Counted from the stretch's first letter, positions 24,909 through 36,518 are shown. The stretch: DNA of 64,000 bases from Enchytraeus crypticus (GCA_905160935.1 CAJHZI010000409.1:326523-390522); one strand, 5' to 3'. The notes: generated by a model from the sequence alone, not told the origin. A program made the numbers and translations.

Positions 24909-25143
24909 ACTTTACTCTTTCTTGTAGAAATTCACTCTTTCCAGGATGTAGTTTTAAATTTGCATTGCGTAGTTCATTGAACAACCTTCTTAGTAGTTCT
25001 GTGTGCTCTTCAAGGTTGCGACTGAACAACAAAAGGTCGTCTAGATAAGGTATACAGTTCCTCTGCAACATAGGATCACTGCCTACCAACGTATTCATAA
25101 GCATTTGAAACTTTGCTGGTGAAGACTGCATTCCAAAGCTCAT
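24871..25143 (-). pseudogene. pol: Retroelement reverse transcriptase, catalytic segment
   Basis: Carries MSFGMQSSPAKFQ, the usual block before the active site, and YLDDLLLFS with the catalytic YxDD Asp pair intact, then VKYVGHIF. Frame shifts by one base at each end: at 25140-25143, where a deleted base turns the block into a TGA, and near 24890, where it leaves the frame of the 902-codon part. Confidence 0.85.
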
Positions 25144-25709
25144 CCTTTGAAGTTAAACGTTCCCAGGTGGCATGTGAACGCACTATAGTCCCTTGATGGA
25201 CCCTCCTCTATCTCCATCTGCATATATGCTGATCTCATATCAACGGAGGAATAAATAGTCGGGCGCTCATTTCCCACTCTCTCGACGATCTCCGATAGTG
25301 TACTTGGTGCGAATATTTCTTCTTGCAGCAATTTATTTATTGCCCTGTAATCCTGAACCATTCTCAATGTACCATCTTTCTTTTTAACCAGTATTAGACT
25401 GGATGTGAATGGCGATCTACTGCGCTCGATGAAGCCATCTTTCAGTAATTGATCTATTTGACGCTCAATCTCTTTCTTTGCCTCTGCACTGTGACTAAAT
25501 ACTCGTCCTATTGGTTTCGAATTTGGGTCTTTTAATTTAAACACCGCCTTCATCCATTTACACACCGGCAACTCCGAGTTACTTACTGCAAACATATCAA
25601 TGCTCTCCTGTATGACTTGCTTGAATTCGGTAAGGTCCTCCTTTACATAGTTATTTTTATTGATGCACAAGTCCAAATCTTCTAACGTTCTTTCAACCGG
25701 TGAAGTTTT
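25140..25709 (-). pseudogene. pol: Retroelement reverse transcriptase, N-terminal segment
   Basis: Contains fingers and first palm motifs: EIERQIDQLLKDGFIERS, SSLILVKKKDGTLRMVQDYR, and VDMRSAYMQMEI with the first catalytic Asp. The frame is open upstream through VERTLEDLDL into the end of the protease ORF, +1 relative to it, so a pro-pol fusion with one lost base is likely. Ends in a TGA created by a single-base deletion (25140). Confidence 0.85.
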
Positions 25710-26670
25710 TAAAAATTTTTCCCTTTTTTTGCTCTGCCGTTTCTGTCGCCACCGGTTTCATCTTTTGCCACTGCTTAGTTGCTATTAGTCGTGTCTCCAC
25801 ATCTTTCTGTAATTCGGACGACATTTCTAAATTGGTTTCTTTTCTTTCTTCTTCTTCTATTTCATTTGTTTGCCCTTTGGTACCCTCTTTTGCAGACACT
25901 GTTGCTTTACACCTTCTATCTCTATCTTCACTTAGGGTTCGTATACAACAGGCTATTGGTGCATGACGCTTTAAATAAATTGGCCTGTTTGACATATTTC
26001 GCACCAGTATATACGTTCCATTTCCAACACGGCACGACTTTGTTAAAACTCTCAGTCCAGAGATCGGATAAGACCTACTCATCAATTGTACTTCCTCACA
26101 ATATCGTCCTTGTTTAACTCTTATCGGTATCTTTTGACTTGCTCCACTCCAAATTCTTACATTTTCCGCCAACCTAGCCACGCCCACATACTCTTCCTTT
26201 CGTATCAACGGTATCGTCACCCTTTCATCTAACTTTATAGTTCCTTCCGCTATGTCTATCACTCCTTTATGGTCTCGCAGAAAATCACATTCACATATAA
26301 CACTTGTTGTTAACTGATCCAAAACCAAAAATTTCTGTCTGAATTTATTATTTTCGATTTCAACATCCAGAATAATTGACCCTCTATTAACCATTGCTTG
26401 TCCATTTGCTGCAAATAAACTTACTGGGTCGGTTCCGGAAGGTGGTAGCATTGACAAATTCCATTCTTTTACCATTCTGATATCCACTGCCGATTTGCTA
26501 CTACTCGTATCAAGTAAAACTGTCGTGTTACGATTATTTATTCTCGCCCTTACTACACTCATACATTCTTTACCTGTACAAAGTACAGCGTCTTTTGTTT
26601 GTCGCCAGTTTTCATTCGTCCATGCACCCCTCTCCTGGCGAACCTTCCGACTTGGGGGTGCTAGGCACCT
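25693..26670 (-). pseudogene. pro: Retroelement aspartic protease (retropepsin) and linker
   Basis: Retropepsin fold: VLLDTSSSKSAVDIRMV carries the active-site Asp, although the usual DTG/DSG reads DTS, and CECDFLRDHKGVIDI is the second conserved region. A long linker rich in Glu/Lys follows before RT. ATG at 26562 is the first Met, but the frame is open and continuous with gag, separated only by the TGA at 26671. The DTS motif is probably an inactivating change. Confidence 0.8.
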
Positions 26671-28545
26671 TCAATTACGTTTATTCCAAGTAGACGACGA
26701 TGTCCATTGACTTCTCCCTTCACCAGTTTCCTGACACCATCGACCACCTGTTGTTCTGCAGCACCTCCTCCAATGATTTATTCCACCACAACCATCGCAT
26801 GTTGTCCCTTTTGCTGGACACACTCCTTCTTTATAATGAACTAATCCGCAGTTTCTGCAATCACCCCTCATGGTTTCGGAGCTTTGTCTGTCGTATTGAT
26901 TGTTTCTGTTATAATTCCTCCATTGTTGTCCTTCACTTCCTCTCTCCTGTCTTGTCATTGCCTGACGTGGAACAGTTGCATTTGTCCTTTCTCTTTCGTA
27001 TGGTCGCTGTTCTCTCATGATTCCTCTCGGCCTTTCCATTTCCAATCTGTTACTGCTGCCCTCCTTTCTTTCCTGCGTTCGTTCTGGTGTTTCAAATCTA
27101 ACCCTTGGTAGGGGTGTGAGTGGCTTTGAATTTACAAATGTTTCTGATGATCCGCTCTTAGTCCCTATCTCATTCATTGCTGTCAAAATTTGATCCAGTT
27201 TTACTTCAGTTTGTCCCTGTTCCATAGCCATCATTGTTCCTCCATAAATCGGATACCTTTCCGCTATCTTTCCCCGCTTTATTATGTCTTCCAAAGTTGT
27301 AGGGTCAAATTGCATAATCTGCGCCTTCAATTCAGGTTTCAGACCGGTTACCACTGCCATGTACATTTCCTGCTCCGTGGCACTTACTAGGGAACCTTGC
27401 CTACGTACTCCTTGTATAAATTCGTCCACCGTTTGACTCGGAGCCTGCCGCATCTGCATCAAGGCAGCGATGTCTCCGACTCTATCTGTTGGATTTCTGC
27501 GAAATTTTTCCAGGAAGGCTTCCTCAAATTCCTGCCAATTATTGACATATGTCCACTGTGTATCTCTTGCTTGCTGTGCCTCTCCTGATATTCCCGCTCC
27601 TCTTGATGTCTCTGCCGATAAATAACTTGAGCTGGGTGCCCTTCCAATTCTGATTCTTGTAAACCAATTCTGCGCTTCTTCCTGAAACAAAACTGCAATT
27701 TGGTGTAATTTCAATTGTAAATTGTCAGTTTGACCAGCCCTCGTAGTTGAGAGCCACCAAGATGCATGCCTAAACCAGTTTTCTGCATTTTCTGAACTTG
27801 TCCCTCTAAAAGCCGCTGGCGTTGTATAAGCCATTTCGTCTTCCAATTCAGTGTCACTACCTGATTTATCTAATCTAAAACTCTCGCTTCCTTCGTCTGT
27901 TCCTGCCTCCAATCCTTGGACAGAATACGAGAATCTTGAACTAAAATCAAGCCTATCCTGCGGATCGTTAATGGATATGTCTTTTAGACGCCTTTCCAAA
28001 TCAGCCTGTTCCAAATCCAATTGTCTTATTGGTGGAGATGGTAAATGGCGTCGAGGTGAGTCGCAACTAAATCTAGCTGAATTAAGGACTAACTTTGAGT
28101 TTCCAGTCGCTCCCGATAGTCTTCTATTACCGCTGTCCCTTCTTTCTGCTAGTATTTCAAAGTTTTGTGAATGCCCTAGACTTCCCAAATCTTCGAATAC
28201 CTCTTCTACTTCCTGATCAAACCTATCATCAGCCGACGAATCAGAAAAAATCCTATTGGTGTGCCTCCAAATTTGTTCGTTTTGACCAGCTTCAGGTTTT
28301 CGACTAAATATCTCGTCTATCAAACCTTTCAGTATTTCGTCCGCGACGTTTGCTTTTTCCGATGTAAGGTTGTTGCCGTGTACAGCCTCTTCTACCGTTA
28401 CTAGCTTCTCCTGGTGGGCTTCTGTTGCCGGCTTCTCTAACGTATCACCTTCCCCAGTACTCTCTTCTTTTCTCCTTAATATTGACTTCACAACCTGATC
28501 GGTAGGCTTCCCTGTTGTATTTCCAACTAGAACCTCTCCTGCCTT
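26671..28545 (-). pseudogene. gag: Retroelement Gag, main part with zinc knuckles
   Basis: Capsid-like region around residues 225-400 (AENWFRHASWWLS, QNWFTRIR, FLEKFRRNPTDRVGDIAAL, RQAPSQTVDEFIQGVR) matches the retrotransposon Gag domain, followed by a Arg-rich linker and two zinc knuckles (CRNCGLVHYKEGVC and CDGCGGINHWRRCC) near residues 545-580. It packages RNA into particles. The frame is open from just after a TAA at 28546-28548 and the first Met lies over 200 codons in, so it depends on the upstream ATG at 28908. Ends in TGA before the in-frame protease. Confidence 0.88.
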
Positions 28546-28908
28546 TTACCTAAATTCCTTTAATAAATTTGACCGTTTTCCTCGTTTTTCGTCGTCAAAA
28601 GTAACTTGCTTCTGTGCCAAATCTGGTTCTGAGCTCGATTTTAATTCGTCTTCGATACCTTTATTTATCTGTCCACTATTAGTTAGATTTTCTGCACTAC
28701 CACCACCTACACGATCGGTTTTTGATACTGATGGTTCTCTTATTTTAGCCTTTTTCTTCTTCCAAGTTGTATCACTATCACTCGGTCTTTGTTTAATTGT
28801 TGAATTTCTAAAATTATAGAACAATAAGTCTAACTTACCCGTAGCAGCAGATGCTCCTATGGTTGAGCCCTCTCCTTCCAGTTTCCAGGTGTTTAAGTTC
28901 TCCACCAT
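28546..28908 (-). pseudogene. gag: Retroelement Gag, N-terminal segment (120 codons, premature TAA)
   Basis: ATG at 28908 (in CACCATGG-like context CTCCACC on the plus strand) starts a Lys/Ser-rich leader without known motif. It ends in TAA at 28546-28548, after which the same frame continues as Gag. The stop overlaps a splice-donor-like AG|GTAAAA (exon end at 28550), so an intron is conceivable, but a simple nonsense mutation fits the other lesions better. Confidence 0.6.
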
Positions 28909-29538
28909 GAATTGAAGTCGGTTTTGAATGAACTAAACCGCAGGGATCGGTCCTTGGAAGTGGGCGGAATGCCCCTGGAAGGTTGGCTTAATAAGGATCA
29001 ACTGCTGTTAAATTACACTATTAACTGTTAGTACTACCTTGTTTAAAACGATTAACCAAAGCTACTCGTTGGCTTAGCGAGAGGTAACTCTAAATAATAT
29101 GTGTTTGACTCTGTTTGTTCATGTCACAGATTTATTCTATTAATTTGTTTATCTAGATTATCACGACCTACACAATTGAACAATATGCTAGAGGTTTTAT
29201 TTAACGCCTTGGTACACTATACAAACTTGATACAGTAAAATAACCTTTTAGAATAAGCCACTCGATCGTCCAATGTCCAATTGCGGCCTTGTAACAAACG
29301 CTCAATGTCCAATTGCGGCCTTGTAACAAACGTTCAAGAATTTACACAAATGCTCAATGTATACCCGTGGCCTTAGCCTTGAGCAATATAAACATGGATC
29401 TACGGCCTCGGCCTTGCGAGCTTCAGTAGCTTCACTAGCAAACCTTGAATACATGAGACCATAGCCTTGACGGAAACCTTGTAAATAATAAGGGGGACCT
29501 AGACTCAACAATCTATATCCAATACAGTATATATATTT
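28909..29538. other. Retroelement leader / possible 5' LTR region
   Basis: Should contain the 5' LTR and primer-binding site of the minus-strand retroelement. I recognise neither. A 32-bp direct duplication (29271-29302 and 29303-29334) contains AATTGCGGCCTTGTAACAAACG. No ORF. Confidence 0.4.
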
Positions 29539-29544
29539 GTATAA

Positions 29545-29588
<44 letters not shown>

Positions 29589-29681
29589 CATATATGAATA
29601 AATATTGTATATATATATATATTATATATATAGTATTATACAAATGTATATATATAATATATATACATACATACATATATA

Positions 29682-29735
<54 letters not shown>
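29539..29735. repeat. (TA)n microsatellite, interrupted
   Basis: Two long TA runs with short interruptions (TACATATCATATATGAATAAATATTG). The small ORFs across it are composition artefacts. Confidence 0.9.
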
Positions 29736-29737
<2 letters not shown>

Positions 29738-30660
29738 CCCTGAGGTACACAGTTGCTAGCAGTTGTCATCACTTAAAGCTTTCGCTTAATGTAGAAGGAT
29801 TAGTCAAGTTAAAACTGTCCTGAATGAGAGAGAAAATTTAATTACGTCATCGTCTTGTTGCTAGCTCTGCAATGTCTCAACGACTTATTCCTCTCTAGAA
29901 CCTGGTAATTGAAATTTAACAAGATATTTCCTTTCAGTCTCCCAAGTGTCCATCAATACATCATTAATCACATTCTTACTAATGCTACATTTAAATTGGT
30001 CAAAACATTTTAAAGACTTTCTGCTTCCATTAATGTCTCCAATATTCACAGTTTCACAGAGAAGCCTGTAATTTTTTATTGCTTTTCTTAAAATATATTC
30101 CTAGTATATTGGATGTTGGAAAAGTGGACATGCATTTTAAGTTTTCAGATCATTTTGGCAACAAAGAAAAAAGTAGAAATATGAAGTAAATAGTTAAGAA
30201 ATACTAATAGCTAGTGGACTAATGCAAACAAGGCTATCACTATTAATGTACAACTGGCTCAGGCATTAATACGAATGAATGTGGTAGTAATCGTGCATCT
30301 GAACTTCTAAGGATTTACTTGAGAAATTTTCCATGTCTGCCATCGATTACAATTGCGATGGATAAGTAGAGTGATATTAAAAAATTCTGCGAGTGTGCTT
30401 AAAAGCGAAGTGACGGCTTGAAGACATGTAGATAGGCGCTCACATCCGGTAAGTGACTACAATGGAAATGGATTGGGCAATTATATGTATTCCTGGGACC
30501 CTACCCTGACTTCTCTCTGCCCATGAGACCATTAAACGGCTGATTACCTTCAGGTCTTACAGTGAAACTGTTGCTACTGAAGAAACATCGGCGAAAACGA
30601 GCAGCTAAAATATCAATTGTAACAAGAAGTATAACTAGAAAAACAACAACAAGCTCTTCA
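29736..30660. other. Non-coding DNA, nothing recognised
   Basis: Unique-looking AT-rich sequence without a credible ORF or repeat. Confidence 0.5.
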
Positions 30661-30671
30661 ACAGAGAAGAT

Positions 30672-30806
30672 AGGCGGGGTTTAGCTCAGTCGGTAGAGCT
30701 TGTGATTCACAAACGCAGTTCTAAATACAGACAGAGTCGGGCTCGGTTAGTACTTGGACTGAGAGCTGGTAGCTTTGAACAAAAACCCTTCGGGTGTTGG
30801 AAGCTC
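30672..30806 (+). repeat. tRNA/5S rRNA chimeric SINE-like element
   Basis: GGGGTTTAGCTCAGTCGGTAG (tRNA 5' half with A box) and an anticodon-arm-like TTGTGATTCACAA are followed, instead of a T arm, by GTCGGGCTCGGTTAGTACTT, closely like the 3' half of 5S rRNA, down to CTTCGGGTGTTGGAAGCTC. Too diverged for a functional tRNA or 5S gene; most likely a Pol III-derived retroposon. Confidence 0.6.
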
Positions 30807-30940
30807 ATTCTTAAATCAACGCTAGCTACAATTTCGCTGCTAAAATGCAACGACCATTAGTAAACAAGGATTATATCAAGACTGTTAAACATACGGAATG
30901 AAATTAACATAACACATAACGACTACTGAAAACATTATGG

Positions 30941-31002
<62 letters not shown>

Positions 31003-31195
31003 ATATGCACTCCGTCCGTAGAAATAAAGGTAGCAACTCAATGAAACTTTAATAGTTAATAAGACAATAGAGAGAAAAGAGAAACAAGAGAGAGAGAGCG
31101 AGAGAGAGAGAGAGAAATGGAAAAAGAGAGAAGAGAAAAAAAGAGAAGAGAAAAGGGAGAGAGAGAAGAGAGATAGAGAGAGTCTTTGCAAAAAA
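30941..31195. repeat. (TA)n and GA-rich microsatellites
   Basis: (TA)n at 30941-30995 and an AGAGA-rich purine tract at 31066-31185. Small ORFs here reflect simple sequence. Confidence 0.9.
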
Positions 31196-31693
31196 TACAA
31201 ATCATTGAAAGCAGAAGTGGAAATATCCCTAGAAAAGACTGTGACACTTGAGAAAGCAATTATTTGACACACCGAGACAAAAACGACAACATATCAAATA
31301 ATTGTGTTAGATGATAATAATTTTTTTTCTAAAACAACAGTAATATAAATGGTAATACCATTCACCGAAGTTGAACCATTTCGAACAAGAAATATATGTA
31401 ATATCGAAATGACTTTTAATTAAACATAAAAAATACTTCACATGCTATAATTTTATTGAGTTTTAAGTTTAAGAATTCTTAATTTGCGTAGTTTAAAACT
31501 AGTTTAAAATCCAGATTTAAGCGAGTTTTATAAATAGTAAAAATTTCGGCAATTTTTAAAGAATTCACAAAAGCTTGTCTTCAATGGTAAAAATGTCGCA
31601 AATAAGCTTTTAATTTTTGAATGCTTTCGTTTAATATTTTCCTGCTGTTGAGTTGAACCTCAGAATTAAAATTTTATTTCATATAATTTACGT

Positions 31694-32165
31694 AGTATAA
31701 AATGGTATTTATGATTATAATGTATTATAAAATGGTATTTATGATAATAATGTTATTATAAAATGTATTTATGATAATTATGTGTTATAAAATGGTATTT
31801 ATGATAATTATGTGTTATAAAATGGTATTTATGATAATTATGTGTTATAAAATGGTATTTATGATAATTATGTGTTATAAAATGGTATTTATGATAATAA
31901 TGAAATGTCATATAATTAAATGTCTACAAAGAAATGTCTGCTATGAAATATCTGCAATGAATTGCAGTCGTAAAATGGAAGGCTTACAATAAAAAGTCTA
32001 CAATGAATTGTCTGGAATAAAATGTCTACATTGAAATGTTATGCAATGAATTGTCGATATTGAAATGTCTGCACTGAATTGTGTGCACTGAATTGTGTGC
32101 ACTGAATTGTCTGCAATGAATTGTCTGCAATGAATTGTCTGCAATGAATTATCTGCTCTGTATTG
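31694..32165. repeat. Two adjoining tandem arrays (30-bp and about 14-bp units)
   Basis: From 31694 to 31900 about seven units of TATGTGTTATAAAATGGTAT plus TTATGATAAT; from about 31930 to 32165 diverged copies of AATGAATTGTCTGC. Both share an ATGAA/AATG core, so the second may derive from the first. Confidence 0.85.
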
Positions 32166-33437
32166 TCTCTACGTAACAGTGGGTTGATTTTTTGACTGAC
32201 TAAATTATAGAGATTAAAGAAACGCAGCTGACATTACAGCAGTAGCATCAAGATAGATTCTTGCCGCTGATAAAGTGGTGGACTGACTCAGCATTGACTG
32301 GGACAAATCTAAGGAGATTAGGAAAGAACGTGATAGGTTTGAGGGTAAAACTTTCTGTAGGACTGATGAGGAATTTCTTGATTTAAAGGTAAAATAATTA
32401 TTGATTTACTGACTATTTAATTGTTTCATCAATAAAACGGTTTGTTAATTGATTTCATTACTAAAGTTTAAATATTAACTGACTATTGAGGTCAGATAAA
32501 TTGGCGAAGGATGATAGAAATGTATAACCAGAGAAATTAACTGACTCGTAATTCCTCTCAATTCAATTCAATTTAATTCAATTTAATTCAGTTCACTTTA
32601 ATAAGAACACCAAAGAGCGTCAGTCAACTCTGTAGAGTTCACATACACTACACAAAAACAAGCAAATGCAACAGTAAAATGCACTCTCCGGCATGAGAAA
32701 TTATTAGTCAGTTTTGCGTCTATTTTATCTGTTATTAATTTGATGGCAACGCTTTGTAGCTCCTCTCTGCTCCTAAAACTATATCAACGATAGGAAGGCA
32801 AAGTTGCAAGGCATTCAGAATGAAATTAGTAGAAGGGCAAGAGGCCTAAGATCCATAAGCAGTGTGATAAAATGAAAAGAATCAGCTTTAAAATAAGAAA
32901 AGTCGCAGGTCCGAGCTACAAGGCTTTAGGAGTTTAACTCCGCGAGGACTCTCTCAAATAAGCTAGAGTTAGTCGTAGACGTGGAAGTGGAGAGAGGTGA
33001 AGAAAGGGTTGGCATAGGGATGGGATTAGATGGGATGTAGACAGTGATGAATTGAGTTATTGATGGATTAGAGCTGTTAACACCGGACTTTCTCCTCACA
33101 GTCCACTTCTAATGTACCTCGTGTTTCTGTAAACAAGTGCGTCTGTAAGATGAGTTATTTACTCGTACATCTCCATAGCCATACGTATTCGGGCTTGGAC
33201 GTCACTGATTTCTTCAGACGACATCGAAAGAGGTGCATATTATAAGGGTTTACTTTTTCATTACATTATAAGGATTATAATGCATTACATTATATTGTAT
33301 TACATTATAGGGATTTACTTTTATAGCACTTTATGTTGTAATGAGCAACCGTTTTCTTATTATTCCTCGACAACTTAGGGTATTGCTAAATTGCCTCAGA
33401 TGAATTTCTTGCAGGGAACTACTGCTATCACTACTAC
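32166..33437. other. Non-coding DNA
   Basis: No credible ORF. Contains an AATTCAATTC-type short repeat at 32568-32598 and an ATTATA/ACATTA-rich stretch at about 33245-33310. Nothing else recognised. Confidence 0.45.
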
Positions 33438-33438
33438 A

Positions 33439-33515
33439 GGCTGGAGCCAGTGGCGATGTCGGTAAGATATTCGACCGCTGATCAGTATGTGCGGGTTCAA
33501 ATCCTGGGCTGGGCT
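33439..33515 (+). repeat. SINE family A, 5' half (tRNA-derived)
   Basis: GGCTGGAGCCAGTGGCGATG with A-box-like TGGCGATGTCGG and B box GGTTCAAATCC. Ends after the B box, followed by a 9-bp hairpin (33519-33527 with 33537-33545) and the 52-bp tandem array. Confidence 0.8.
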
Positions 33516-33558
33516 CATACCCTCAGGAGTATGGCCCCTGAGGGTACGAGCACCTTCT

Positions 33559-34030
33559 TATCACAACACAAGTGCGCAGTTGCACTTATCTCTATAAGAT
33601 CAACCATTAGTATCACAACACAAGTGCGCAGTATGCACTTATGTCTATAAGATCCACCATTAGTATCACAACACAAGTGCGCAGTATGCACTTATCTCTA
33701 TAAGATCAACCATTAGTATCACAACACAAGTGCGCAGTATGCACTTATCTCTATAAGATCAACCATTAGTATCACAACACAAGTGCGCAGTATGCACTTA
33801 TCTCTTTAAGATCAGCCATTAGTACCACAACATAAGTGAGCAGTATGCACTTATCTCTTTAAGATCAGTCATTAGTACCACAACACAAGTAAGCCGTATG
33901 CACTTATCTCTATAGGATCAACCATTAGTACCACAACACAAGTGAGCAGTATGCACTTATCTCTTTACGATGATCAGCCATTAGTACCACAACACAAGTG
34001 CGCAGTATGCACTTATCTCAGCTAGATCGA
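33559..34030. repeat. Tandem array of about nine 52-53-bp units
   Basis: Unit starts TATCACAACACAAGTGCGCAG and contains AAGTGC...GCACTT, so each repeat can form a small hairpin. Units diverge slightly toward the right. Confidence 0.9.
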
Positions 34031-34411
34031 TCATTTAGTTAGTAGTCAGTTGACTAAATAAGTAAAAAGCAGGTTTGGGAAAAATTTCAAATTTAAATTT
34101 AAAATAGCTTTACATTATTTACATAAATTATTATTTAGTCCTTCTTTAGAAAATGTTTAGGATGAGACACACCGAGGTTAGAACATGTTTACTAAGCAGC
34201 GAGTAACCAATATGCTGAGGATATAACTGTAAAACATCAGAATTGAAGGGTTTACTTATTATTATATACTTATAATAATAAGTAAGCACTATAATAGTGC
34301 TTAGCAATAGAACTTTGAAGATAAGTATAACGTCTGTTTCGCAATCACAAGGGACACTGTCAGAGACGATCCGCCTGACAGTTGAACCAATGGCCTCTTG
34401 CTTATTAAAGT

Positions 34412-34542
34412 TGGTAAAGCTAACGTTAACGTCAGTTTCGCCACTCGAAAGCGATGTCAGTGACGAGCGAACCCAGGATTTGAATCCCGCACCTACTGAT
34501 CCACGATCCAGTATCTTACCGACGTTGTCACTAGCTCCAGCC
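34412..34542 (-). repeat. SINE family A copy, near full length
   Basis: Reverse complement of the family: GGCTGGAGC tip at the right, B box (GGGATTCAAATCC) and the 3' module GTTAACGTCAGTTTCG at the left. Confidence 0.8.
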
Positions 34543-34954
34543 AATTAGGCAAGCTTGCTATACATTTGTCTATTCAGTCAGTCAAAAAGTATAAAAACAA
34601 CACAATTTGACAAATTAATTTTTATTGGATAGAACTGTTTGTCAACGATTGGCTGATTGCTGGGCGAGAGAGGAGAATACGCCAAGAATGTGTTCGTTGA
34701 ACCTGGGATTTGACAGAGGACGAGTCTTAACGCTTATCTATCTTGCACTTTATTTTGGTCTCGAAAAAAGCAAGTAATATATCTTCAATGAAAAATAACA
34801 TTTGCGCAATAACTTCCTATCAAATTCTCAGGAGTGAGTTCAGTGCAATTCATCTGCAGAGAGATGTTTGCTTGTATCAAGATGAGAGAAAATAGGTTAT
34901 ACACTCATCACTCATTGACTGGCTCATTGTGAAATAAGCTACCCAATTATATTC

Positions 34955-34957
<3 letters not shown>

Positions 34958-34996
<39 letters not shown>

Positions 34997-35007
34997 GCAG
35001 TATATAT

Positions 35008-35050
<43 letters not shown>

Positions 35051-35139
35051 ATATATACATGCATATATACATGTATATGTAGGTCAATATAATATATATA
35101 TATATATATTTGCAAACATATATACATTTATATATGGGC

Positions 35140-35190
<51 letters not shown>

Positions 35191-35230
35191 TATATAGTAT
35201 ATATATATATATATATATATAGTATATATA

Positions 35231-35268
<38 letters not shown>

Positions 35269-35346
35269 GCGCTGCGTACTGGCAGGTTCATGGTATAAAA
35301 TAACTCCACTCATCTTTATCTTCCGTTGTATATATACATATATACA

Positions 35347-35406
<60 letters not shown>
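34958..35406. repeat. Long (TA)n microsatellite cluster
   Basis: TA runs from 34958 to about 35264 and 35348-35406, separated by a fragment of SINE family B (35266-35330). Confidence 0.9.
35266..35330 (+). repeat. SINE family B fragment
   Basis: GCGTACTGGCAGGTTCATGG ... CTCCACTCATCTTTATCTTCCG resembles the family B body seen best at 43790-43880. Confidence 0.65.
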
Positions 35407-35407
<1 letters not shown>

Positions 35408-35806
35408 CATGCATATATAAAATTATTATTAAGTCGATATCTGTGACGTTTGTATTGGATAATATCATCAATGACTTATGTACACTGTAAATCTTTATAC
35501 TGACAACAGAATATAAATTAAACTCTCGCTTATGTATTAGGATCATACACTTACGTAATATCTGCACCTGAAAAATGAACAAAACAGCCTTATCTACTGT
35601 TTGCTGAACAACATTCATGTATTATGTATTTTTGGATATTTTAGGAAATCTAAAAACACTGGAAACACGATAATTGTCCGATAAAACATCTCTTAATTGA
35701 TTGATTACTATGCCCTGGATGATACTGTGTAGTACTGCACCTATCTAACCTCTATCTCTAACTTTAGAATCTCAATTCACTCTGATCTAACTGACCAATC
35801 AGCGGA

Positions 35807-36333
35807 ATGGAAATGGAAGAGAACATATGGAGCAATCCAACATCGAATCAGTCATCATCCCTCAGCTTTCCCTTGCTCGTCTATGACTCCCTCGCGTGGA
35901 ATTCCTCCTTACAGCTGGAAGACTTTACTCCACTTCCCACTGAGGACCCACGCTACACCCGCCACCTCTGTGACGTATTTTACTCCTTCCTCATCAATAG
36001 CCTGTTCGCTGGATTCCTCTGCCTCTTCGGGTTTCTCGGCAACACCATCTCATACTTCGTTCTCTCGAGGGATCAGAACACTTCTCCAGTGGCAGCCTTT
36101 CTTCTCCAGTCTCTCGCCTTCACGGACAATTTCTTTTTGATTTGCTGGTTTGTTCAGTTCTCGTTAGCCAGTGCTTTTACCTACACGGGGGCGGACAGAA
36201 GGTGGCTCAGCCCCACGTGGATGTACATCAGGACCTACGGGTACCCGCTGGTGTTTGTGGGGCAGACTGCTACGATATGGTTGACGGTGTTGATAGCTGC
36301 AAGTAGACATATAGCTGTCTGTATGCCGTATAG
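35807..36333 (+). CDS. Rhodopsin-family peptide GPCR, first coding exon (176 codons)
   Basis: Starts at ATG 35807 with an extracellular N-terminus holding NQSS and NSS glycosylation sites. TM1 is about residues 66-88 (FLGNTISYFVL with the class A Gly-Asn), TM2 about 98-118 (LLQSLAFTDNFFLI) and TM3 about 150-170, ending SRHIAVCMPYR in place of the usual DRYxAVCxPL. The LLQSLA and AVC.PYR spacing resembles FMRFamide-type receptors; ligand is inferred. The exon ends at AG|GTACGT (donor 36334) in phase 2. The remaining exons were not found to the right within the window, so they may lie beyond it or this may be a fragment. Confidence 0.75.
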
Positions 36334-36335
36334 GT
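36334..36335 (+). promoter_or_regulatory. 5' splice donor of the GPCR exon
   Basis: AG|GTACGTA after the TM3 end motif; the reading frame turns non-coding and stops within 30 bases downstream. Confidence 0.7.
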
Positions 36336-36417
36336 ACGTACTGTCTGTATGCATCTCTCTGTAGATCTCTCTGTATATATCTCTGTATATCCACCTAAGT
36401 ACTGTACTATCTGTATA

Positions 36418-36423
36418 CGTCTA

Positions 36424-36518
<95 letters not shown>

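Larger units (their letters stand above)
704..28908 (-). mobile_element. Degraded Ty3/Gypsy retrovirus-like element (gag-pro-pol-env plus two extra ORFs), split by a Polinton
   Basis: On the minus strand the order is gag, protease, RT, RNase H, integrase, F-type envelope and two unrecognised ORFs, as in an errantivirus-like Metaviridae member. Coordinates run from the gag start to the last ORF; true ends are unknown because no LTR pair, primer-binding site or polypurine tract was recognised. A 3' LTR could lie left of base 1. Lesions seen: an in-frame TAA in gag, a TGA between gag and protease in one frame, a +1 shift between protease and RT, two shifts in RT, three in-frame stops in env and a shift in the first extra ORF. 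Bases 5460-21946 belong to a later Polinton insertion. Confidence 0.85.

Noticed and set aside
28546-28550. Splice donor used for env messages
   Set aside because: AG|GTAAAA is plausible, but joining to the env acceptor would put the gag leader out of frame with env; simple nonsense is likelier.
1-29540. LTR pair of the retroelement
   Set aside because: By-eye comparison of 1-700 with 28909-29540 gave only short weak matches; no TG...CA repeat, primer site or polypurine tract could be defended.
29302-29823. ORFs reading as Tyr-Ile repeats
   Set aside because: Products of (TA)n; same for those at 34939-35309, 35316-35618 and 36421-36708.
33439-33515. tRNA gene
   Set aside because: Has A and B boxes but no cloverleaf; it is one of eight dispersed SINE copies.
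33559-34030. CRISPR-like array
   Set aside because: Units are contiguous with no variable spacers, in animal DNA.
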